Assembly (NCBI GenBank): GCA_963082975.1
Contig: OY720350.1
Location: forward strand, 40,913,851-40,977,850
Direction of reading: 5' to 3'
DNA length: 64,000 nt
From: Labia minor
Taxonomy: Eukaryota; Arthropoda; Insecta; Dermaptera; Spongiphoridae
The notes under the pieces are model-generated. The model did not search any database. It saw nothing but the letters and a program-made list of their open reading frames with translations, and was not told the origin of the DNA. The position numbers were made by a program, and so were the translations under genes. Below, one piece after another: positions 21,693-30,960 of this stretch. How positions within the stretch are numbered: the first letter of the stretch is position 1; each line of letters opens with the position of its first letter.

Positions 21693-22720
21693 AAAATAAT
21701 TACCATTTAATTTCACACTAAAAATAAAATAAATTCTAATCAGCTTATTATTAATTTTGGCTTTTATTTATAAAAAAATTCTATGTTTTTATCATTCATG
21801 TTTTTAAATCAAAGTTAAAAATAAATTAATTATAAAAACTTCTAATAAAATTTTGTCTAAAATGATCTTTTATTTAAAGAGAGAAAAAATATTTTTATGT
21901 AAATTATTATTATTTTAATTATTAAAGTAAAGAGAATTATCAAAAATATGCTTGAATTTATCTACACCTATTATTATATTTTATACTTAAATCGCATTGA
22001 TAAAAATAAACTTCAATTATTTATTATTGTTTGATGTTGTCATGACATTTATATTATTTTTTATTTTTTATTTTTATTATTCATTGCTCGAATCTTTGAT
22101 AATAAATAAGTATAAAAATATTTATAGAAATACTTTATTGATGTGTTTGGATGAATATCAATTTCAATATATAGCACGTATTATTTATATAAATATATTA
22201 TTCATATCATATATCTATAAAAAGAATTCGATAAATAAAAATAGAATTAATTAAACTTGTTACCTTTTACATAACTTTTTATTTTTCTCTAATATTGTAT
22301 TATTTGTATAAATTAAAATAATTTAAATAAATGTTCATTGTTGGAATTTTTATGAAGCTCACAGGAGTATAAAGAAAAGAAAACAAAATATATTACAGAG
22401 TGACAATGTGTCTTTAAGTGATGTGTTCAGTTTGAAGATAAAAACGATGAAATTATTATATTTTTTTATTATTATATGATATTACTTATTATTTTAATTA
22501 AAAATTCAATTCAATATTAAATTTTAATTTCCATAAATAAAACAAAAATACCCGTCAAGATGAATTTATATTTTCTAGTTATTTTCAATTAAAAATAATA
22601 ATAGATCATAATTATTTTTAAATTTAAATTTAATTTATTATATATATTGAAACTAAATAAAAGAAAAATAAATAAATAAAATACCTAATATAAATAATTG
22701 TTTAAATATAACTTCATTTT
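21693..22720. other. AT-rich stretch, no gene seen
   Basis: Extremely AT-rich. An 85-codon frame (21,997-22,254) made of isoleucine, tyrosine, phenylalanine, leucine and asparagine has the composition expected of random AT DNA and is not called. Confidence 0.45.
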
Positions 22721-23355
22721 TACCGACCGATGATAGTAAGGGAGGTATTGTTTTCGAACCAAATTTCACATGTGGAGATTTTTACATATCTCCACGAATC
22801 ATGCATTTTCTTAACAGAAAAAAGTATTTTTAGCATGATGTCTGTCCGTCTGTCCGTCTGTCCGTCCGTCCGTATAGATGTGTACAGCTTGAACAGCTCA
22901 ACGGATTTTGATGAAATTTGGTATATTTACTTAATGCATCAGTAGGATGAATTGATTAACTTTTGGTGCAAATCCGGAAACCCGAAGTGGTAGTATTAGC
23001 GATCGACGATAGGAAGGGAAGGGTTATTTCCACACCAAATTTCACATTAGGAGATTTTTTTATAAATCACCACAAATCATGGATTTTGTATTGGTTTTAT
23101 CCTCGAGAAAAATCATCTTTATTAGTTTTTTCTTAATTTAAAATTATATGACGTCATCCAGCCATTCATGACGTCACAGCCTTGTCTTACATATGTATTA
23201 TAAATAAAATAAAATTAAAAATATTTATGTTCTATCCATATCTGTTTTTTATTACATTAATAGATATATTAAAATTATTTGAAATTGTTTCTGTAGCTGG
23301 AAATTAATTTACTTCAAACCGTCGGTCGGCTCGACCTGGCCACAGGTCAACTTAT
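22721..23355 (+). repeat. F1 repeat family, full-length copy
   Basis: The left end is TACCGACCGATGATAGTAAG. The GTCC/GTCT microsatellite is at about 22,840-22,874, followed by the core GATGAAATTTGGTATATTTA. The internal direct repeat of the left end (GCGATCGACGATAGGAAGG) is at about 23,000. Two TGACGTCA palindromes lie at 23,149 and 23,169. The right end is CCGTCGGTCGG followed by the hairpin GACCTG-GCCA-CAGGTC at about 23,332-23,347. The 71-codon frame inside is incidental. Confidence 0.9.
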
Positions 23356-24640
23356 TCTATTTAAAATTGTATTATTTTTTTTAATAACATTTTCTGTCTA
23401 TTGTTAATTTAATTGTAAGAACAATATAAATTTATTTAAATTTTGTTAGAACCAAAAACAAAAAAACAAAAAAAAAAAATAACCTTTTTTTCAACGTCTT
23501 AATTTATTACAGTTTAATTGAAAAAACTAACATTAAGGAAAAAAAAAATTCCTCTTTGTTTTTGGAGAGATAATTGACCCGCTTTTATAAAACAATTAGA
23601 TAATAATTCTTGGGAACAGAAAATTAGAAAATTCACTGCGTCATTAAACGAACGTTTAACAAAATCTTTGTTAATGAAAACAAAAAAAAAAAAAAAAAAA
23701 ATAAAAAAATGGTTGATGAATTAATTAATATGTTTGGAGATGAGAAATGAAATTAAATAGTATTATTATAATATTTACTAGAAGCTTAATTGAAAAATTT
23801 CCAATTCTCTGGAGAATTGTTTCTAGCAAAAGATTTAAAATAATGGCTGAGAAATATAAAATATAAATATTTTAAATTTACCTATAATGGATTTAAAGTT
23901 AGTGAAGTTGATGGTTAGGAAATTGTAATTATATAAATTACAGAATATTATTATTAACAAATAAATAGTTTAAAGATTTAATTTGTTTGCCTTTTATTTA
24001 ACTATTCATGGTGATTTGTCCCTAATTTGTGTTTTAATAAATATTTGATCAAAAGATGGCTTACCTGTTTTAGTCCTTTTCCATTCCCATCCTTATCCAA
24101 TCATTCACTTGCCTTCTGTAAATAAATCTTTTCTACTTTCCATCTTTCTGTAATTATCAGATTTTTAAAATTTTGTCGGTTGATATTTTCCTAAAATTAA
24201 TATATTTAAAAATTGTTACATTTCTTTCATATGATAATATATAATAGGAATGAACTTGTATTTTAGTCAGTACATCTATCAACCCCTTGTAAGGCCTAAA
24301 TAATTAAAGAAAACTTTTGTTCCTGAAAAATCGAAAGTGGGAGTAAATGGAATGGGATGAATCCTTAATATCTATTAATTTTGCTCGAAGGGCTAAAAAG
24401 AGGGATTAATAAAAATACGATAGATACCTTTTCACATCTATCGTTCCTTGAAAATTGGGTGGACTGTATAAAAAGGTCTTTTTAAAATATTAAAGATTCG
24501 GGATGGATAAAAGTTCGCTAAATAAAAATTGTAATCAAATTTTACAATATTTTAATTAAAATCAATTTAGCATAATAATAAAAGATTAATTATATTTAGG
24601 ATCAGCTAAATATATATAACAACTTAAATCTAAAATTTAA
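23356..24640. other. AT-rich stretch, no gene seen
   Basis: It contains an A run of about 20 bp near 23,682-23,700. The 24,040-24,130 and 24,240-24,470 segments are slightly less AT-rich but show no recognisable feature. Confidence 0.4.
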
Positions 24641-24733
24641 TATAATTCAAAGAGGAGAATAAGTGCACTTATCTGTTTGACCACGGGGATTGGGAAAGGG
24701 AATTCGCCGTCCGCGTGTCTTGGATGATCGCCC

Positions 24734-25239
24734 TGCTGCAGATTAGTTGCCCTTCTTCTTCTTCTTCTTCTTAGCCTTATTTCCCACGGAGTGTGGGGTC
24801 GGCTCTTCTCGATAATTGGCGCCAACTAAATCTGTTGTTGGCGTCGTCTGTAGAGAGAACAGATGCCTTTAGATCTCCCGTTATACAGCAGGACCAGCTG
24901 GTTTTAGGCCTCCCACGCGGTCTTTGGTACTCAACCTTCGATGACGGTGATGATGGTGTTGAAGACTTTGATGTGGCTGTGGACGATTTTGAGTGAGGTT
25001 GATGGCAATGATGCTGATGCTGACCGATGTGACGATGTTCGTGTCGGTGATGATGTCGATGATGTGGATGATGTGGATGTGGGACTATCTTCTTTAGCCC
25101 ACCTCGTCCATAGGTGGGTAACCCTAACCCATTTCTCGCATCGCCCGGGTGCTGACAATGCGCGTCGCTTGCAGGGGACGCCCTAGCCGTTAACCGTATA
25201 ACATTTACCAACTAATTGTGTGCTGCAGATTAGTTGCCC
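24734..25239 (-). mobile_element. LINE-C insertion: 5'-truncated non-LTR retrotransposon with 19-bp target duplication
   Basis: A 19-bp direct repeat (TGCTGCAGATTAGTTGCCC) brackets the insertion at 24,734-24,752 and 25,221-25,239. Read on the minus strand, the insert ends in GGGAAATAAGGCT followed by an (AAG)n tail (about 24,753-24,773 on the plus strand). This is the classic signature of target-primed reverse transcription. The body is far more GC-rich than its surroundings. The last part encodes the C-terminal end of a LINE polyprotein (see the pseudogene entry). Exact repeats and a clean tail indicate a comparatively recent insertion. Confidence 0.9.
24777..25211 (-). pseudogene. LINE-C polyprotein C-terminal fragment with histidine-rich expansion
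   Basis: The 144-codon minus-strand frame ends RRADPTLRGK and a stop. The stretch RGRPKTSWSCCITGDLK... about 50 codons from the end matches the tail after the reverse transcriptase in arthropod LINEs ('GRPxxxWxxxI..DL...W..L.RRADPT'). The middle (about residues 44-66) is a PHHPHHRHHH-type run encoded by a CAT/CAC trinucleotide-like repeat, which keeps other frames open too (serine/threonine-rich and aspartate/valine-rich shadows). The N-terminal third does not match any domain I know and may be noncoding 5' sequence. RT and endonuclease are absent, so this cannot be functional. Confidence 0.65.
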
Positions 25240-25737
25240 ATGGATCTAGATATCAATTGACTTTGGAAACCCTTCAAACTGGACCACAACGGATCCATTA
25301 GGAGTGGTAAGGGAGGGAGGTGGTCAAACTTATTAATTTATTTCAATAAAAATAAATACTTAAAATTATAAATGAAATTAACTTAAAATTCTCGATATAA
25401 ATTACATAATTACTTAACACTAACGTTTAGAATTACTTAATTTAATTAATATATAAACATAGTCGGAGGGCGGTAATTCAAATTAATTTGAATTTAGGTT
25501 CCATGCTGAACCAGTCAGTAATTTTATATTATTTTTCTCTCTTAATGTAAATATAATATTTAGAATAATTAAAATAAAATGAATAAAAAAATATTTTTAA
25601 ACATGATCATAACATTCTGTTAAATATGTTTTTTACTTTAATTAACTTTTTTTTTTAATTATAATTTATGTTTAATTTAGTTTAAGGATTTATTTATTTT
25701 TGTAAAATCTTGTATATTTAAAACATTTAAAAAAAAT
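25240..25737. other. AT-rich stretch, no gene seen
   Basis: The first 80 bp after the LINE-C target duplication are of mixed composition. The rest is AT-rich with no recognisable feature. Confidence 0.4.
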
Positions 25738-26300
25738 CTGGAGTGTCTCCACTCGTCTATCTCGCAATTTTAATTGGATTAATTATCATATATTATATTT
25801 AAATTAAGTTTAATTAATTAAATTATAAATTAAAATAAATAAATAAATAATATTTATTAAACCAGCGGGTATTTGGCTCTTTGTTGATGGCACCACGTCA
25901 TTACCAGTCAACGTGTTAAAAAATTAATTCCGGTTCTTTCAGCGATTCAATCAAGCTGTAATTCTATATATAGCAGTTTTATACAATTTTTAATCATATG
26001 AAAAATTATCAAACATATATCATTATTATTACGGTCAGTTTAGAGGAAAAAAAATAAAAACGTAATAGGTAATGTCCCTCTTCCGAATTCTCAAAAGTTG
26101 ATAGAAAACTACAAATTTCGGATGATACCTGTGTACCAAATTTCATTATTCTAGCTCAAACCTTTTTTGCGTAATCTTGTCTATATATACACATACACAC
26201 AGAGACATTTTTTTCAACTTTAGTGAAAATGACTCAGGGACCTTCAAAACGTATAAAAACATCAAAATCTCGACATCGAAAATTTTCTAGCGAGATAGTA
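25738..26300 (-). repeat. F2 repeat family copy
   Basis: It begins with CTGGAGTGTCTCCACTCGTC (terminal hairpin) and has the CAGCGATTCAATCAAGCTG segment. The microsatellite position holds only a short ACACATACACACAGA run (about 26,191-26,205). It ends GAAAATTTTCTAGCGAGATAGT, where the left-end hairpin is reduced by a small deletion. Confidence 0.87.
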
Positions 26301-27453
26301 AAAAGAGGTTATAGTCTTGACTCACAGAAAGTGAGTTTCAGAGATCGAACCCCAACAAGTGCATTTGGTTTTAAAATAAGATAATAATAAATTCGAAGGT
26401 CGGATGAAATTATGCATAACCAAATACAGTTAAGATTGAATTCCAAACCTTGAAAATAAAATGAAAACAAAACATTAACCCTTACAGTTTCATTTATTGA
26501 ATAATAAACAATTTATTACTTTATTTTGCAATTTAAATACAAATTCAGGGTTTTTGCACCTTTGATATATTCACCCTCAGCATGGTTAGTAGTGGCACTC
26601 AATAAATTTTGTTTTAAACTTCCTTCACGCCTCCCCTCTACTCCCCTTGAAAGCCTCTATCCAACCCTGGTTTACTATCTTTATGATCTTATAAAAATTC
26701 CACACACGATTAATAATTAACTTACCGACAATCTTTCATCTGTAAATATACGAGTTCTCTTTATTTAATTCATTAATTTTATTATATTTATATTATTTGA
26801 TGTAAAAAAAAGAATTAAATAAAAATGCCAAATATTTTTTTTATAATAAAATAGATTAAAATTATTATTATATTAGTCTATTTAAAACAACCCTTACCTT
26901 TCCTTTTCTTTTCTTTTCTTTTAATAATATGTACCTACTATTTTTTTTTTTTTTTTTTGCTTTTATAATATGTACTATTTTTATTTTGATAATCATTACA
27001 GTTCCTTATTTAAACAATAATTTGATAAGGCAAGTTCTTTTATGTTTTTAATAACTCAGGTTCTCGTGTCTGAATATCATTAACATCCCACCTCCGGCGA
27101 GATATAGAAAAATAAGTGAGAGGTTCTATAATCAGTTTAATTTATCAAAGCAAGCAAGCATTTGCCAAGCTGAAAAATACACTACACTTACACAAATAAT
27201 AACATATATAGGCGTCTGTCTATGAATAATATTAATATAATATACATTACATAGTAAATGTATACAACATGAATCGACGAACATTATAATAAAATAGAAT
27301 TAAATCGTAAATCTTTCATAGATATTGATTCTATATATATATATATTTATTAAAATTTTAAAATAAATATATTTCATTCATAAAAATAGAATAAAAATTA
27401 AATTAATTAAATTTTTTAAAATTAAAAATTTTAGAAAAAATTTTAAAAATTAG
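26301..27453. other. AT-rich stretch; short microsatellites only
   Basis: It holds a CTTTT run (26,903-26,922) and a T run (26,942-26,958). A minus-strand GGGGTTCGATCTC near 26,345 resembles a B box, but no A box is seen. The 64-codon frame at 26,526-26,720 has no recognisable domain and is not called. Confidence 0.4.
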
Positions 27454-27909
27454 CTGGAGTGTCTCCACTCGACTATCTCGCAATTTGAATTGGATTAAAT
27501 AACATAATATATTATATTTAAATTAAATTTAATTAATTATAAATTATAAATAATAAATATTAAACCAGCGCATGTTTGGCTTTTTGTTGATGGCACCACG
27601 TCACATGTTGGCGCGTGAGAATTGCAGTGTTAAAAAATTAATTCTGGTAATTTCAGCGAATCAATCAAGCTGAAATTCTATATATAGCAGTTTTATACAA
27701 TTATTAATCATGTGAAAAATTATCAAACATATATCTTTATTTTTACGGTCACTTTAGAGGAAAAAAAATCAAAACGTTGTAAGTAATGACCCTCTTCCGG
27801 TTGAGCTACATTTCTCAAAAGTTGATAGAAAACTACGAATTTTGAATAATGTCCATGTACCAAATTTCATCATTCTAGCTCAAACCGTTTTGGCGTAATC
27901 TTGCCTACA

Positions 27910-27957
<48 letters not shown>

Positions 27958-28054
27958 TTTTTCTCAACCTTAGTGAAAATGATTCAGGAACCTTCAAAAC
28001 GTATAAAAACATCGAAAATTTTCGTGATCGCAATACTATCTCTGGCGAGATAGT
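27454..28054 (-). repeat. F2 repeat family, near-complete copy
   Basis: It starts CTGGAGTGTCTCCACTCGAC and ends CTCTGGCGAGATAGT. The (CA)n microsatellite at 27,919-27,952 is at the same internal position as the (GT)n of the 11.95-kb copy. All conserved blocks are present, including GTTGGCGCGTGAGAATTGCA and TCAGCGAATCAATCAAGC. Confidence 0.9.
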
Positions 28055-28137
28055 AAAAAATGTGTTTTTTGGGTGGTTGGTGAGAGGAAGTAAAATTATA
28101 TAAATGATTCTTAGTATTGATTTTAATTTAATTATTA

Positions 28138-28200
28138 TTGGATGGAGATTAAGGCACCAGAAAAATTATGGTGGCTTCGTTCAAATGACCAATAAATATT
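28138..28200 (+). pseudogene. Possible LINE tail scrap
   Basis: The segment GGATGGAGATTAAGGCACC, followed by AGAAAAATTATGGTGGCT, is closely similar to 29,468-29,515. Translated, it recalls the 'WMExAxDRxxW' tail of a LINE protein, but stops and frameshifts leave only a hint. It lies between the F2 and F1 copies. Confidence 0.3.
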
Positions 28201-28251
28201 TTATATATTATATAATTCTCAAATGTAAAATTTTAATTGATTTCGTTGTTT

Positions 28252-28865
28252 TTACCGACCTACGATAGTAAGGGAGGTATTGTTTTCACACCAAATTTCA
28301 CATGTGGAGATTTTTACATATCTCCACGAATCAAGCATTTTCTTAACAGAAAAAAGTATTTTTAGCATGATGTCTGTCCGTCTGTCCGTCCGTCCGTATA
28401 GATGTGTACAGCTTGAACGGCTCAACGGATTTTGATGAAATTTGGTATATTTCCTTAATGCATCAGTGGGATGAATTGATCAACTTTTGGTGCAAATCCG
28501 GAAACCGGAAGTGGTAGTATTAGCGATCGACGATAGGAAGGGAAGGGTTATTTTCACACCAAATTTCACATGAGGAGATTTTTTTATATATCACCACGAA
28601 TCATACACTTTGTATTGGGTTTATCCTCGGGAAAATCATATTTATTAGTTTTTTCTTGATTTAAAATTATATAACGTCATCGAGCCATTCATGACGTCAC
28701 AGCCTTGTCTTACATATATATTATAAATAAAATAAAATAAATAATATTTATGTTGTATTCATATCTGTTTTTATTACATTAATTAATTAATAGATATATT
28801 AAAATTATTTGAAATTGTTTCTGTAGCTGGATATCGGTTCGGACCTGGCCACAGGTCAACTTATT
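28252..28865 (+). repeat. F1 repeat family, full-length copy
   Basis: The left end is TTACCGACCTACGATAGTAA. The microsatellite GTCCGTCTGTCCGTCCGTCC is at about 28,375-28,397, and the core GATGAAATTTGGTATATTT follows. One intact TGACGTCA and one mutated CRE-like palindrome lie near 28,672-28,697. The terminal hairpin GACCTG-GCCA-CAGGTC ends at about 28,857. The subterminal CCGTCGGTCGG is partly deleted (only ATCGGTTCGG remains). Confidence 0.9.
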
Positions 28866-30770
28866 TAATTTATTTTTCAATATATTAATTAATTAATATT
28901 AATACATTTAAGCAATCATCATCATCAGTAATAAATTTCATTATTCAATTTTTTTTTTTTATTTAAGTAAAAATAATCTTTTCCAAACAAAAAATTATAA
29001 ATATTTAAAAAGTATGATTAATTTTCTTTGTAATTATTGAGAGTTTATTTTTTAGTTTTGTTTTTTTAGATTATTTTAGATTAGCAAAGTATTATATAAA
29101 AGGTAAGCAGTTTTAGATAATGTAAGTATTATTTATAAACTAACCATAAACTAACAATGTATCTTATCTAATCATTTATAATATAATTAATATTTATTTT
29201 TTTCATATATCTTTTTCTAATGGAACCTTACTTAAAAGTTAACCTTCTCAAATATCAATAAAAATAAATAATTATACTTTATCTTAATTAAAAAAATAGA
29301 TTTTATTAATCATAAAGAATAAATATAATTTAGTGTAGGTATTAATATATATTTTATCGAATATATGTGTATGTGATGAAAGAATAACGAGAATGTAAAA
29401 TAAATCAATCGGTAGATTGAACAAAGAATCCGTGAGGTAATAAGGAATTAAGAGAAGTTGAGAATTGGATGGAGATGACTCCAGAAAAATTATTGTGACT
29501 GCGATCAAAAGACCAATAAATATTTTATATATCTTATTTTATTATTTATTATATTTAATTTTCGATATTTTTATATGTACTAATAGTAATTACTAAAATT
29601 GGTAATTTTCATTTCATATACACATTTTCTTTAATATTACATTAAAATATAAATAAATATAAAAAAAACTACAAACAATTCATTTGTTTATTTAAAAATA
29701 ATTAAAACGATATTAATGATGTTCAAAATTAAAACGGGACAATTTAATCTAATTCTGGATCAATTTAGATTTATGATGATAGGATATTGAAGAAAGGGGG
29801 GGGGGGGTAAGGTAGCGTCAGGAAAGAAGTAGAGTGGTGGGGGGGAAGAGGAGGGAGAGGAAGTAGCAAAAAAAAATTAGACTGAATATATATTTCGATT
29901 AGTGAGTGACTAATTTGCATGGAACATCCATTTGTTTCTTCATAAATATTTATAGATGATATTTTGTGTCAATGTAATGCTGGTTTGGAGTTTGACTCCC
30001 GATTCGCTCTTCATTTACTGATGGGAGATTCATAACCAGTAGCTGAAGTGGATTTATATTAATGAGTGGAGAGGTTTTAATGTAAATATTATACATAATA
30101 TAACCCCCTTCTACCTACTCACCGCTTTTCTAAAAATATTAATTCTTGAAATTCCAGTTGTGAATCGTTATTTGGTGATAAAAACGAATAAATAAGAATC
30201 AGTGAAAGAAAAAATATTTATATATTTGAAAGCAAAAATATAAATTTCTATACTTAATCTTTTTTGAAAAATGTATATAATATATAATTCTCTACAAATT
30301 TAACAAAACTAAAACTTGAACTATATGATAATTAACAAAGGATAATTAACTCTTAAAGCCCCCACCTCAAATAATGAAATAAAATATCTTATAGTTTTTC
30401 GATATATCTAACAAAGTAAAACAATTGCAACTATAAAAAATATTAATTATTATTATTTTAAAACTAATGGTGATATTTCAAATTGATTGATATATTTTAT
30501 ATACTTTTCGGTTGTTACTCCATGATTAGAAGCATTTTTATCTTGTCAACTAAAATCTAAACTAAAAGTTTCTAAAGATAAGAAAATGTGTGAAGAATGA
30601 GAAAAATATTATGGCTTCCCGCCAAAAATCTTTTGCTTAAGTTAATATTAATATAATAAATAATAAAAATTAAAGAACTCAATTTATTCATAAAATAATT
30701 GTTGTTCACGTTTTGTTTATAATCTTTAAATTAATTGTTTAAGAATAATTATTTTTTCTCCTGTAATTTT
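28866..30770. other. AT-rich stretch with G-rich tract and LINE tail scrap
   Basis: A decayed LINE tail is possible at 29,440-29,515 (TGAGAATTGGATGGAGATGA). A purine/G-rich tract lies at about 29,787-29,870 with runs of 12 and 7 G. The 29,880-30,110 segment is of mixed composition without a recognisable feature. The 74-codon minus-strand frame at 29,284-29,508 is unsupported. Confidence 0.4.
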
Positions 30771-30777
30771 GAATTTG

Positions 30778-30960
30778 TAAGCACGTTCCAAGCGCCATCT
30801 GGTTGGTGACTTAGGTCTTATATTACGGATCATTCGTCACTTGTCACTGGACACTCGAACAGTGCAGTCGCTTGATAACGATTGTAGAAGTAGCAATCGA
30901 AACGTTGTGTATATGTTTGTATTTTTTGAATAAATTTACAATAACAAATATCAATATGTG
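30778..30960 (+). mobile_element. Possible Penelope-like or LINE 3' tail (unclassified)
   Basis: A lower-AT block contains GCGCCATCTGGTTGGTGAC, GTCACTGGACACTCGAACAG, the hairpin CGATTG-TAGAAGTAG-CAATCG followed by AAACGTTG, and then TTGAATAAATTTACAATAAC with a polyadenylation-like AATAAA. A stem followed by GAAACGTTG and AATAAA is common at the ends of Penelope-like and some LINE elements. The TTGATAA before the stem loosely recalls a hammerhead ribozyme core but differs at essential positions. No protein remnant is attached. Confidence 0.35.

Noticed and set aside
21997..22254. 85-codon plus-strand frame resembling a small membrane protein
   Set aside because: Hydrophobic residues are those expected from random AT-rich codons (Ile, Tyr, Phe, Leu, Asn, Lys). 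No start context or homology is visible.
24793..25186. Overlapping plus-strand frames (67 and 81 codons) rich in Asp and Val
   Set aside because: Shadows of the minus-strand LINE-C trinucleotide tract.
26330..26360. Possible tRNA or SINE from GGGGTTCGATCTC
   Set aside because: A lone B-box-like string with no A box at the right distance and no cloverleaf.
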